Shown here in pieces: positions 52,893-63,765 of a stretch of 64,000 nucleotides of DNA. Source of the stretch: Lotus japonicus (taxonomy: Eukaryota; Streptophyta; Magnoliopsida; Fabales; Fabaceae); the NCBI RefSeq assembly GCF_012489685.1, contig NC_080045.1:13541648-13605647 (forward strand), read 5' to 3'. The position numbers were made by a program, and so were the translations under genes. Position 1 is the first letter of the stretch, and every line of letters starts with the position of its first letter. The notes beneath the pieces are model-generated. The model was not told the origin of the DNA, made no database searches, and worked only from the letters and a program-made list of their open reading frames with translations.

Positions 52893-55742
52893 ATGGTGAG
52901 ACAAACCAGAAGATCTACTGCAGATGCACCTCAGTTCCCTCACATGGTAGTTGGTTTGGCAACGGGTCAAAGGGGCTCTGAGAACCCGGCACAAGAACAA
53001 GTTCAAGCTCAAGAGCAGATTGTTCCAATTGCAGAACGGGGCTGTGCCGTTCACTGTGTTTATCCTCCTGAGGAACTCCAAGTCCTGGCAGAATGGAGAT
53101 TCAACCTCGACAACTTGGCTGCAAATGGGTTTGATCTTCGTCCTGAAGTCCAAGCTCAAGGTTGGGGAAACTACTTCAACCGACTTCGAGGACCGGTGTA
53201 TGAGAAGCTGGTCAAGGAATTCTGGAAGCACGCCGACTGCGATGATACTCTAGTGGTATCTCATATTCTTGGCAGGAAGATCATCATCACGGAGAAGTCA
53301 TTCGTGAATCTGCTAGGTGCAGAAACTGCTTATGGGTATCGGTTCCAACTGACAGAATCGAAGCTGAAACCCAGCACCAAGGACATAGTCAATCAGGCTC
53401 TGTACACCACCTTCAAACCGGGCAAGACGAGTTACAAGGTGATGGATCTTCACCCCAAACTCAGGATCTGGCACAAGATCCTGCTCAACTGCATCAATCA
53501 GAGACCGAAGGGCAGTTCCCCAGACTACATCAACTTCAACCAGAAGGCGATGTTATTTTTCATCCAAAATCAGGAGAAGATCTGCCTTCCCTACTTCCTG
53601 TTCTCTTACTTGAAGGAATGCATCCGGAAGTCTCGCACCACCGCCTCCATCAAGTCTGCAATCAAATATATCCCTTTTGGGAGGCTGCTCTCAGACTTTC
53701 TAATTGAAAGCAACTTGGTGCAAGATTTGATCAATGCTGGTTGCACAGAGGATTTGAGCACAATTGTCAGTGATGTCTTCACTGCAAATTCTCTGAAGAA
53801 GATGGGTTTGGTCCAGAAGAAGATTGCTCCTGCTCATGAAGACACATCTTCTGAGATCAGAAGAAGAAGAATGCCTCTGAATGACTACCCTCTGTGGACT
53901 CAAGCAGACAATCCTGACGCCATCAGATGCTATGTTGAAGATCTAAGGGCTCAAGGATTCGAAATTGACCTTGATGATTTCGTCAGCAGACTGCCACCAG
54001 CTCCAGAGTTTCCTTCTCCTCCCAAGAAGAAAGCTCAGAGGAAGATGGTTCTGGACGAATCTTCTGAGGACTCTGATGTCCCTCTGGTCAAGAAGACAAA
54101 GAGAAAGCCTGATGATGATGATGGTGATGATAGTGAGGATGGTCCTCCTAAGAAGAAGCAGAAGAAGGTCAGAATCGTGGTGAAGCCTACTCGGGTGGAA
54201 CCAGCTGCTGCAGTGGTCAGAAGGACTGAAGCTCCTGCCAGAGTGACTCGATCATCAGCACATTCAAGTAAGCCTGCACTTGCTTCTGATGATGATTTGA
54301 ATTTATTTGATGCACTTCCTATTTCTGCCTTGCTTCAACACTCCTCAAATCCCCTCACTCCTATTCCTGAATCCCAACCAGCCGCACAAACCACCTCTCC
54401 ACCACATTCCCCACGATCCTCCTTCTTTCAACCTTCTCCTACCGAAGCACCTCTCTGGAATTTGCTTCAGAACCCAACCTCTAGGTCAGAAGATGCAACC
54501 TCTCTCCTTACCATTCCGTACGACCCATTATCTTCTGAACCCATCATCCATGACCAACCCGAGCCCAACCAAACAGAACCACAACCCAGAACGTCTGATC
54601 ACTCTGCTCCCAGAGCATCAGAACGTCCTGCTGCTAGAACCACGGATACAGACTCTTCAACAGCCTTTACACCTGTATCCTTCCCCATCAATGTTGTTGA
54701 TTCTTCTCCCTCCAATAACTCTGAATCCATGAGAAAATTCATGGAGGTTAGAAAAGAGAAGGTGTCTGCCTTGGAAGAGTATTACCTTACCTGTCCCAGC
54801 CCTAGGAGATATCCTGGCCCTAGACCTGAACGTCTAGTTGACCCAGATGAACCTATCTTGGCCAATCCTATCCAAGAGGCAGACCCCTTAGTTCAACAAG
54901 CTCACCCTGTCCCTGACCAACAAGAGCCCATTCAACCAGACCCTGAACCCGAACAATCAGTGTCTAACCAATCCTCGGTTAGATCACCTCACCCTCTGGT
55001 TGAAACTTCAGACCCTCACCTTGGAACCTCTGAACCCAATGCTCTCATGATTAACATTGGTTCTCCACAAGGTGCCTCTGAAGCTCATAGCAGCAATTAC
55101 CCAGCCTCTCCTGCACCCAACCTCTCCATAATTCCCTATACTCACCTTCAACCCACATCTCTCTCTGAGTGCATCAATATCTTCTATCATGAAGCCTCCT
55201 TGAGGCTCCGCAATGTGCACGGTCAGACTGATCTCAGTGAGAATGCTGAAAATGTGGCTGATGAGTGGAACAATCTGAGCACTTGGCTAGTGGCTCAAGT
55301 TCCGATTATGATGCAGCTCCTGCATGCAGAGGGCAGTCAGAGCATTGAGGCTGCAAAGCAAAGGTTTGCTAGAAGGTTGGCTCTTCATGAACTAGAACAG
55401 AGAAACAAGCTTCTTGAAGCTATTGAAGAAGCCAAGAGAAAGAAAGAACAAGCAGAAGAAGCTGCACGTCAAGCAGCAGCTCAGGCTGAACAAGCCAGAC
55501 TTGAGGCAGAGCGTCTTGAAGCTGAGGCTGAGGCAGAGCGACTTGCACCAGTTGTGTTTACTCCTGCTGTTTCTGCTTCCATTCCAGATCCTCAAGCTGC
55601 TCAGAATGTTCCTTCCAGCTCTACTCAGACAAGCTCATCCAGACTCGACATCATGGAACAACGTCTTGACACTCATGAATCCATGCTGATTGAGATGAAG
55701 CAAATGATGATGGAACTTCTGCGACGCACTGACAAACCTTAG
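52893..55742 (+). CDS. ORF2 (env-position protein) of element 2
   Basis: 949 codons from the ATG at 52893 (MVRQTRRSTADAPQFPHMVV). The longer in-frame extension upstream is not shared. Same architecture as the copy in element 1: globular N-terminal part, basic cluster (PKKKQKKVRIVVKP), Pro/Ser-rich linker, coiled coil (EEAKRKKEQAEEAARQAAAQ and following) and a final DTHESMLIEMKQMMMELLRR segment. In the first 190 or so residues of the conserved part it differs from element 1 at about 31 positions (16 %), far more than gag or pol. It contains no stop, frameshift, signal peptide or clear membrane helix. Confidence 0.86.
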   Translation: MVRQTRRSTADAPQFPHMVVGLATGQRGSENPAQEQVQAQEQIVPIAERGCAVHCVYPPEELQVLAEWRFNLDNLAANGFDLRPEVQAQGWGNYFNRLRGPVYEKLVKEFWKHADCDDTLVVSHILGRKIIITEKSFVNLLGAETAYGYRFQLTESKLKPSTKDIVNQALYTTFKPGKTSYKVMDLHPKLRIWHKILLNCINQRPKGSSPDYINFNQKAMLFFIQNQEKICLPYFLFSYLKECIRKSRTTASIKSAIKYIPFGRLLSDFLIESNLVQDLINAGCTEDLSTIVSDVFTANSLKKMGLVQKKIAPAHEDTSSEIRRRRMPLNDYPLWTQADNPDAIRCYVEDLRAQGFEIDLDDFVSRLPPAPEFPSPPKKKAQRKMVLDESSEDSDVPLVKKTKRKPDDDDGDDSEDGPPKKKQKKVRIVVKPTRVEPAAAVVRRTEAPARVTRSSAHSSKPALASDDDLNLFDALPISALLQHSSNPLTPIPESQPAAQTTSPPHSPRSSFFQPSPTEAPLWNLLQNPTSRSEDATSLLTIPYDPLSSEPIIHDQPEPNQTEPQPRTSDHSAPRASERPAARTTDTDSSTAFTPVSFPINVVDSSPSNNSESMRKFMEVRKEKVSALEEYYLTCPSPRRYPGPRPERLVDPDEPILANPIQEADPLVQQAHPVPDQQEPIQPDPEPEQSVSNQSSVRSPHPLVETSDPHLGTSEPNALMINIGSPQGASEAHSSNYPASPAPNLSIIPYTHLQPTSLSECINIFYHEASLRLRNVHGQTDLSENAENVADEWNNLSTWLVAQVPIMMQLLHAEGSQSIEAAKQRFARRLALHELEQRNKLLEAIEEAKRKKEQAEEAARQAAAQAEQARLEAERLEAEAEAERLAPVVFTPAVSASIPDPQAAQNVPSSSTQTSSSRLDIMEQRLDTHESMLIEMKQMMMELLRRTDKP

Positions 55743-55942
55743 TTTTAGGATCTCTTCTTTTTCTTCTTTCGTTAACCTTGTTTTCCTTTTGTTAAACTCT
55801 GTTTCTTTTTTATTTACTTATTTTAATTTGTTCGTTTGTGATTATATATGCATAACTATATACTTATGTCACATATGTTTGCTAAACTCGTTTTATTCAT
55901 AATTGTTTTGTGTTTACATCATATTTCTTTCCATCATATAAT

Positions 55943-56335
55943 CTAGAATGGAGGATCTCTCCTCATTCTTCTGCACTCCTGGCGCTGCTCTAACCTATCC
56001 TTCTCCAGACGATCCAGTACATGCTGGATGTTGCTGAGCCTGATCTTTAGCTCATCCCTCTCCAGAATCTCTTCTGAAGTCTTGAGCTTCTCTTCCAGAC
56101 TCTCTTTCTCTTCCAGCAGCTTGAGTTCAAGCCGGCTGAGTTCTTGCACCTCCTCCACGAAGGCAAGAAATCCCTTCAGGTCTCTCTCCAACTCTGGACG
56201 CAGGTCCTCTTCCAGCAGTGTCCGTGTCAGCTCCGCGATGGTAGTTGCACCCTCTGGATGCCTGATGTTCAGGAACAAGTCCTCTTCAAAGGCCTTCTTC
56301 CTCAGCTCTTCTAGTGCTACGTTGTATGATGCCAT
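55943..56335 (-). CDS. Antisense coiled-coil ORF of element 2, intact 130 codons
   Basis: The minus strand reads MASYNVALEELRKKAFEEDL from 56335 to RMRRDPPF and a stop at 55943. It is almost entirely E/L/R/K/D with leucine heptads (VEEVQELSRLELKLLEEKES), predicting a coiled coil of about 100 residues. Compared with element 1 there are no indels. My hand count gives about 21 silent and 28 replacement codon differences, a ratio compatible with weak protein-level constraint given that replacement sites are about three times more numerous. Replacements are mainly K/R, E/K, D/E and I/V-type. The function is unknown. It might interact with ORF2's own coiled coil or act as an antisense transcript, but this is speculation. 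Confidence 0.6.
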   Translation of the reverse strand: MASYNVALEELRKKAFEEDLFLNIRHPEGATTIAELTRTLLEEDLRPELERDLKGFLAFVEEVQELSRLELKLLEEKESLEEKLKTSEEILERDELKIRLSNIQHVLDRLEKDRLEQRQECRRMRRDPPF

Positions 56336-56384
56336 TTTTTACTGAAAATTATTCGAGGTGTGAAGCTTACCTTTCTCTCCAACG

Positions 56385-56394
56385 CTTTTTATAG
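56385..56394 (-). promoter_or_regulatory. TATA box for the antisense ORF, element 2
   Basis: CTATAAAAAG on the minus strand, 50 bp upstream of the antisense ATG, with the same neighbours as in element 1. It would start transcription towards ORF2, opposite to the genomic RNA. Confidence 0.6.
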
Positions 56395-56585
56395 GCTTCA
56401 CTTTCTCTCTGAAAGTTAATGCTCTTACAGTTTCTCGAGGTTAAGTTCTTGGTAACTGACCCTTCTATTTACTCACTTGACCGGTGGTAAACATTCATCC
56501 CTTGCATTAACTCTTCTATTTATTTTCGCCTAACTCTGATTCTTACATCGTTTTCATTTTCTTTTAAACTTAGACCTTCTCTAAG

Positions 56586-57135
56586 GGGGAGTACCTTGTA
56601 CTTCAAGCTAAGTTTTTCACACCCCAGGCTTTTTGCTTATGACAAAAAGGGGGAGTAAACCCAGTTTTTGATGTGTAAGATGTGTTAGTGTGATTTATTT
56701 TTCTTTTGGAGATTTTAAGAGTTCCACCTTCATGACCATAGATGTGTCACTGGGCAAATACAAGGAATACATTTCACTTCTTTTGAAGTGATTCTAAGTT
56801 GACTCTGATACCCAAGACTCTGATACCTTGTCCATGACTCTGATCACTTATGCGCTCTGATTACTCGTTTTTCATCTATGTCATAAGCTTTTCACTCTGA
56901 ACTCTTATATTTTTTAGCTCAGAATCTAGACTTTACTAACGTTTTCATCAAGTATTAGATTCAGGGGGAGCTAAGCTCAGAATCAAGCAGTGACTTAAAT
57001 TCAGAATGAGCAAGATAAACTATTCACATCAGGATAAGTCCTATTCTATATCTCTAAACTCTGAGTGAATTCAGTTTAATGTTTAAGAATTGTTCATCAA
57101 AAATCTTAGTTTTGTCATCATCAAAAAGGGGGAGA
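56586..57135 (+). other. Repeated polypurine tracts before the 3' LTR, element 2
   Basis: PPT AAAAAGGGGGAGA at 57123-57135. Similar tracts are at 56644-56655 and, shorter, at 56586 and 56964. Confidence 0.85.
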
Positions 57136-57136
57136 T

Positions 57137-58359
57137 TGTAAGATCAAGTTTTGATCTAGTAGTACAACTCTATGTTTTGATGATTACAAGTTAACCTTTT
57201 GATATGAACAATTGTGGTACTCTAACGTGTTTTTCTGAGTGTGCTATTTACAGGCTCTGACCTCAACTCAATCTCACACAAATCAGAAGCACTATGTATA
57301 AAGGGTAACCCAAGCAACGCTTTCGCATTCACCATGTTCAGTATGAACAGTGGAAAAGCTTCAGAAGTTCTGAAGCTATACAAACTCTGATGTGGACTCA
57401 GTCGCTAGAAGCTCTGAAGATCCAGAAGTTCTGATAACCAAGAAACACTGAAGGTTCAGATGTTCTGATGGTGTAGAAGACTCTGAAGATCCAGAAGCTG
57501 AATAGTAGAAACTCTGAAGTCCAGAAGCAAGAAACTCTGAAGGCCATGTTCTTCCTCTGAGTTCAGAATCAGAAGATACAATGGTCAGAGGATCTGTGCT
57601 TTCCCTCTGACTCTGATCAACCGGCTTCACAAGTTCCAATATGAAGTATTCCCCTGATCAGAAGTCTCCTAGGTTAAAAGGTCAAGTCGCTATCCAAGTA
57701 CAAAAGCAAGTGTACCTTCCTGACGACCTACCTAACATTCTCAGCCACAGCAGAAGCTGGATTTTCCAGAACTGCCCTCCAACGGTAGCATTTCCCATGC
57801 AACGCTCAACCCTAATCCTTGGAGTATATATAGAGGCTGAAGATTGAAAGAAGCGGCTAGAAAAGAAGAAGAAGAAAAAAACACATATACGCGCAAGACA
57901 TATTCAAAATATTCTAAGCCTTCTTTCATCTGAAATTCATTGTGTTTACTATTAGCTTTTTAGAAGCAAATCTCTTGTAAACAATTCTTTGATAAACAGT
58001 TGTTTAGTTCCTTTAGGAGATCAAGGTTGATCGGATCCTAGAGAAGACTAAGAGAGTGAATCTTAGTGTGAGCTAAGTCAGTGTAATTGTTAGTCACTTG
58101 TAGGTTTCAAGTGCAGTTGTAACTCTTACCTGATTAGTGGATTGCCTTCATTCTAAGAAGGAAGAAATCACCTTAACGGGTGGACTGGAGTAGCTTGAGT
58201 GATTTATCAAGTGAACCAGGATAAAATCCTTGTGTGCTTTTCTATCTCTTATCTTTAGCACTTAAGTTCTCGAAAGATTTGTCTAAATCTTTAAGGTGGA
58301 AGTTTTGTTCTGAAAACGTTATTCAAACCCCCCCCTTTCTACCGTTTTTCATACCTTCA
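57137..58359 (+). repeat. 3' LTR of element 2 (1,223 bp)
   Basis: Same as the 5' LTR but for two substitutions, one missing C near 57555 and one C less in the poly-C run. Confidence 0.95.
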
Positions 58360-59281
58360 ATGAAAACCTTGCTCAGCAAAACCGAGTGGGAAAAAACCGA
58401 GTAAGGAAAAAGAGTACCACTAACTTGGAAGAGTCATTCTACAACTAAATCCAAAATCAAAGTTTGGTAACAAAATCATGGAGCCAGCAATACTATACAC
58501 TACTACAAGATTAATAGCGTCCTCTAATGATCACACCACCCACGGATATTTAAATTTTGCATCACCACTAATTGTACATGTAGCTAGCAGCGCCAACAGA
58601 CCCTATCAAAGCATCCAAACATTAGCACACTTGCATCCTCTAAAATCACACCACCGACCCTCTCCGTTTCCAATTGCATAAGTAGCAAACGCCCAAAAAT
58701 TGTAGCAGCACACCAGCAACAGCCCTCCTGTCCTTAAACAAACAGCACCAGCAATATAATAATCATAACTGCAACAGCACCAGATCAACAACAGCAGCTC
58801 CAAGTTACAGCAACAGGAATATTTGAAGAACAACAGCCCTGTGACACCCCGTAGCATAACAGCACTATAAAATAATTAGCAGTTTATGAATAATCCTCAC
58901 CACCACAAGTGAAAAGTCCAGCTGCAGCAACAATGGGACACCAATATATCAGAAACACAAAATAGTAAGAACCCCCAACACTGGTAGTATATGGCAGCTT
59001 ATGACACGACTTTCAGCTACAGCTCACTAACACTCATTTCAGCACCAACAACAACATATAATGACAGCAACAGGAGGTATTCTAGAAACACAACAACAGC
59101 TTCAAAATACCATGTCAATACCCACAGCAACTCAGTCCTATCACACGCCTCCGTAGCTAATGTATCTGCTCTTGTGTTTCCTTCCCACAATATATGAGCG
59201 ACTGAGAAGCAATCCACCTCCAGATCAGCTGTACAATCCCCTGGCGATCCAAAGTATGCATAAATGACCCAACACCCGGAA
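58360..59281 (-). pseudogene. LINE RNase H-like tail and 3' UTR, ORF2 otherwise deleted
   Basis: Directly after the ORF1 stop at 59282, the minus strand reads DSGCWVIYAYFGSPGDCTAD, then EVDCFSVAHILWEGNTRADT, the last part of the RVT_3-type RNase H domain of plant LINEs. Endonuclease and reverse transcriptase are missing, so about 3-4 kb were lost between ORF1 and this tail. The rest is 3' UTR, including ACTCGGTTTTTTCCCACTCG and TGAGCAAGGTTTT, interrupted by element 2 at 58364. Confidence 0.7.
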
Positions 59282-61234
59282 TCAACAACGAGTAGCAAAC
59301 TGTTTTGCAATGCCCTGAATAGCAATTTCTTCCGGGCAATCAAATAGCATACCCGCCTGCAAGCTCCTAATATATGCACGTCGCGCACGAGTCTGCACAC
59401 CATCATGGCTATCGAAGTCATAATGCATTAATTGCCATTGAGAAGAAGATCTGCCTAGCTGCGCCACTTCTAAATTTTCTTTTGCTTTTCTCGGCCTTCC
59501 CCGTGCTCTCTTAGGCTTATCTACTACAACCGGAAGTTTCTCCTTCCGCGGCCTCCGTCGCTGTCGTTTCTGCTGTCCCATCACAAAATTTGTCTTGCGT
59601 TGATTTTTCGAAGCTGCCAAAGGTGTATGGTCATAGGCCAATTCCTGAACACTTTCAGGCTCATAATCACTTGCTGCAAAATCACTCATATGCACCTCTT
59701 CCGTGAACGTAGGTTGTTGTTTTCTCAAAGAAACAATTGTTCTCTTCACTTCCTCTTCTGTCTGTGGTCCCCAATACAAGTTAGTGATATTTTGTCATTT
59801 TTCATCAGTATATTGAGTCATTACTAACTGAATAAATGCCCCTTCCATCTGTAACAGTCTCTCAGCTGTAACAAACCGGGCCCACCCCAACACACCATTA
59901 ACCACATCATCAAAATGGTCAAAATACCATTTCTGCCAATGCACTTTTTTCTCACGGACCCCCTTTGATCCCATAAAGATAGCTAATGATTCAAAATTCA
60001 AATTGTTGAAATAATCCAACTCCTTAATTTACTCCTCCAAATATCCTGATTCAAGCAAATCACGTGCTTGAATTTGTAACAGCCCATCCTGAATTCCCTT
60101 GCTTCCATTACACCCTGGTTCCTCTAACGGCTCGCCAGAATCCTCCCGGCCACCACCTGAAACATGAAGACAGCAATCAACCCCACCGCCACTACCCACA
60201 CCATCATCATCACTCAGGTCATCAACGCCACCACTCGCACCATCATCATCATCTAGAGATTCATGATCACTGTCACTCAAACTAGCTTGCAAAGTCTTGT
60301 AAACCCCACGAAATTCCCCCACACCAACAATAGGAAGCTCTGGAACGCAAAACAGTTTACGTAACTCTTTATCCACCTGCACCCAAACGTCCCTTCCCCC
60401 GACCCAAGGTTTCTTTACCTCCAACAACACACGAGCAACATCCAGACGCCGCCTGTCCCTGGTCGCGTCGTCTTGACAAATAATTCTTCCCAAGGACTCC
60501 ATGGCCAGCGCAAAGAAATCAAAACCCCAGACCTTCACCGGAACATTAAAAATATTAACCCACAAACGATGGCTTGCGGAAGACGTCCCCTCCGAACAGG
60601 GTCTCACGGATTCAAACATCTGCAACAGATAATCCAGCCCGTGTTCCAGTATGACCTTCATTTCAGACTTCGATTGAAACTCCAATAAGACTTCTCTTGC
60701 ACCAAAAGGTTTAGCAACGATCACACCCAAGCCTGAGGTATGAAGAAAATCTTGAACTACCTCCATAGTGTAAATCTCAGGCAACGTTGCCACTGCCCAG
60801 CATTGTAACCGCAGAGTTTCCTCCTCTGTCGATACATAATGTGGTGGCCCTCGCTGCTGAAATTTTGAATTATCCTTGACCCGCCAAACCTTCTTCACCT
60901 TGGCTTCCAACACTGTTGCTGCAATCTTCCCCTTTGGCCGCCACTCAGAAGCTCTCCTTTTGCCACTCATTCCAATCTCATACTTCTTTCTATTAACCAC
61001 CAAGATGGAATTATCCACCAGTGACCCATGCAATTCCTACACCGCCGTATTTGCATCAATTTTATACTTAAACCTCACAAACCCAAATCGAGCCCTCCGA
61101 CCCTGTCTTCGGACACGCTGAATAAACACTCCTAGAACTCTGCCATAGCGTAAACCTAAATCCTTCAACCGTTGATACGTAAACTCATCTCCCAAACCAT
61201 CAACATACACGGAGAACCCCGGTTTCCCATCCAC
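59282..61234 (-). pseudogene. LINE ORF1 with three in-frame stops (RRM, DUF4283-like, AT-hooks)
   Basis: All minus-strand pieces from 61234 to 59282 share one reading frame of 650 codons. It is broken only by stops near 61037, 60029 and 59795. Residues 1-65 are an RRM (FSVYVDGLGDEFTYQRLKDL ... RRARFGFVRFKYK). About 100-300 is the DUF4283-like region (LQCWAVATLPEIYTME, KPFGAREVLLEF, ASHRLWVNIFNVPVKVWG). An acidic Asp/Gly stretch follows. The C-terminus has RRRPRK and ARGRPRK AT-hook-like motifs and CPEEIAIQGIAKQF. Such proteins bind LINE RNA. The lack of frameshifts shows this copy is fairly young; it matches the fragments at 1083-1747 and 4625-5540 in architecture. Confidence 0.82.
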
Positions 61235-61250
61235 CCCACCTCGCCGGCGA

Positions 61251-61800
61251 ACATATTGATCAGAGCTTTCTGGCGGTATATCCCCCCTTGTAAATTATTG
61301 TTTGCTCATATGAACTTGAATATGTTAGAGGGATCGTCTTTGTTATTTTTTTTTTATTTTTTAAAAAATGCTAGAACGGAGAGAAACACTTCCAAATTAC
61401 GTGGGAGGGCGCCGGTGACATGCTGAGAGGCCAACTCCTAAATAGGAGCGCCGGGAGATCTTCCCGAGAACGGTTTTCCACCAACTGGGATTTTATTGAC
61501 CTCATGGAATTTAAACCCTCAATCTATGGGAAGGTGAGAGATAAACCTAGAGCCTGAAACCAACTTTATGTATTTTTTTACTTTAGTGTTCTTTTATTTT
61601 ATTCGTGAGCTACTAATTTTTTGTTTCACAGGGGCTAGTAATTGTCATTTGTTTTATTCACATTGAGTGCTTTTATGATATTTCTGTATGTTACATGAAA
61701 TATTGTCTTAAATATAATGTGTACTTGAAATTAAATAAATATCATAATCAAACTCTCCTCCTAGAGAGAGAAGGGTAAAGCACCCAAGTCTTCTAAGAAG
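61251..61800. other. Intergenic between two LINEs
   Basis: The 5' end of the minus-strand LINE should lie near 61250-61290. The remainder holds nothing I can name. Confidence 0.3.
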
Positions 61801-63131
61801 AAGACTCGCTCTACAGGTTAGAATATGGGATGATAATTGGCTCCCTAACGGCCCTCCCATTAATTTTCATCAAAAGATTGTTGATGAGCAACAGTTGATT
61901 AAGGTGGCTGATCTCCTCCTTCCGAACCATGACGGTTGGAATATTCCTTTTGTTGAGTGGACATTTTGTCCTACCGCAGCTGCTAGAATTTTGTCTATAC
62001 CTATTCAACAACATGATGCGATTGATTGTCTTTTCTGGTTGGGTACCGCTAATGGGGTGTACACAGTTAAATCAGGTTATGAGTGGCTCCAACAGTTGGC
62101 TAACCGGAATTGTCCGTCTTCATCGCATGAGGTGAGACTTGAACCGTCTCAGTGGGAAAAAATTTGGAAAGCTCCGAGTTTACCAAGAGTAAGAGAGGTA
62201 GCATGGCGAGTGTGCACAGAGGCTATTCCGATGTGGATCCTAGCTGTCCTCTGTGCGGGTTAGAGGAGGAGACTGTGGAGCATCTTTTCCTGCGATGTAA
62301 TGTGAGTCGTGGTTGCTGGTTCGCTAGTAATCTGGGCTTGCGATCTCTAGCAGGTATGAAGATGACTGAGTTTATGGCCTGGGTTGTGACGGAGATGGAG
62401 CTTGAGGTTGTGGCTGATGTGCAACGGATCTTATTTGCTATGTGGGAGGCTAGGAATAAACTGATCTTTGAGGAGAAATCTTGGTCTGTGGCTTCGATTT
62501 TGGCTCGTGTTGCTACACTAGTGTGCTCCCCATCGGTGTCGTTCTCCTTGGCGCATGGTGGGTGGGGTCAAGGGCCAGGAAAATGGGTCCGGCCTACGGT
62601 TGATGTGGTGAAGATCAACGTGGATGTTGCAGTGGGGAGGGACAAGATGGCGGGGTTTGGTATGGTGGCGAGGGTCAACGTTGGGGAGGTGCTTGCGGCT
62701 GCTGCAAAATTCCCAACACTTGCTCTTTCTCCAACGGTGGCTGGAGCTTTGAGTCTTAGATGGGCTATGGAGTTGTCTGTGGTATGTGGATCTTGGGTTC
62801 AGACGCGTTCAGTTTGAGACGGATTGCTTACCCCTCTTTCAGCCTTGGAAGAAGACGAATGGAACTTCTTATTTACTTTCAATTATTTATGATTGTCGTA
62901 GTTTATTTTCAGCTTTTGACTATGTTGATTTTTCTTTTGTTCGTGGTCAAGGGAACTTTTGTACTGATTAACTTGCCGGCACGCCTCTACTTTTAGGATG
63001 TTGTCTGAATAGAGGAAGGTCCGCCGGAGCTTACTAGCTTTTTGCTTTCTGATGTATTGGCTTCTATGCCGGATCCGATTTGATTTAATATAAGGTTTTT
63101 GTTGAGTTAAAAAAAAAAAGACCCGCTCTAC
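61801..63131 (+). mobile_element. 5'-truncated LINE with 14-bp target duplication
   Basis: AAGACTCGCTCTAC (61801-61814) and AAGACCCGCTCTAC (63118-63131) flank the insert and differ at one base. The insert ends in an A-run (63109-63119), as expected for target-primed reverse transcription. Only the 3' part of ORF2 is present. It therefore inserted already truncated. Confidence 0.85.
61815..62971 (+). pseudogene. LINE ORF2 3' part (zf-RVT and RNase H-like)
   Basis: The plus strand reads RIWDDNWLPNGPP and then 61895-62263 (WKAPSLPRVREVAWRVCTEA). After a frame change come the zinc-binding CPLCGLEEETVEHLFLRCN (62245 on) and the RNase H-like part (WVRPTVDVVKINVDVAVGRD, MAGFGMVARVNVGEVLAA). After another frame change come FETDCLPLFQPWKKTNGTSY and FSFVRGQGNF. 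Two frameshifts in about 1.1 kb disable it. Confidence 0.8.
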
Positions 63132-63765
63132 GATTTCCAATTTTTTATTAAGTAGTAGTGATAATAATAATAATAATGTTAAATAATAATACTTATTTTA
63201 ATATTATATATTTTAAAAATATTCATTACTACTTAAAACATGTTATGTTCTTTTAGTTTTTTTTTGAAAGTTATGTTCTTTTAGTTATTCATTATGTATA
63301 ATTTTATTCTGATTTAATTTTGTGTATGGTCCTTAGCAAGTTATCTCTCTAGTTGATAGTCGTGAGACTCTCTCAAAATTTGAAAAACTTCAATAACATA
63401 CGTTTTTTAATATATTAAATTTTCAATGATAAATTTATCAAATGGTTGGCGATTATCAATTCGACATTTTCGTATACTTAAATTATTTATTTTTATTTCC
63501 AAAAAAAGTATTTATTATTTTATTAAATATAATATAAATTAGATACCTCTTATTTGTATATATTAAAATTTTAATTAATATTTTTATATTTAATATTTTT
63601 CTGGAGTTGTTTAAATGACTCTAGAAAAATGGGTTAAATGATCCTAGTCATAGATGGACCAATAAAAACATATTTATAATTAAAATATGAAATGTCAAAA
63701 TTACTTTATATATTAACATCAATAGTCAATAATAGCATAAAAAAATATAAAATTGTATATATTAA
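63132..63765. other. AT-rich non-coding sequence
   Basis: Only AT-rich low-complexity sequence. A (TAA)n-like run lies at 63165-63195. Confidence 0.4.

Larger units (their letters stand above)
47416..58364 (+). mobile_element. Element 2: SIRE-lineage Ty1/copia retrotransposon lacking integrase
   Basis: The element is 47421-58359 (10,939 bp), flanked by ATGAA (47416-47420, 58360-58364). Same layout as element 1, but pol has lost a 1,170-bp block containing the rest of protease and all of integrase. The two LTRs differ by 2 substitutions and 2 single-base length changes by my reading (about 0.2 %), so it inserted more recently than element 1, on the order of 10^4 to 10^5 years. As it cannot encode integrase, its insertion must have used enzyme from another copy unless the deletion happened after insertion. 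It lies in a LINE 3' UTR. Confidence 0.95.
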
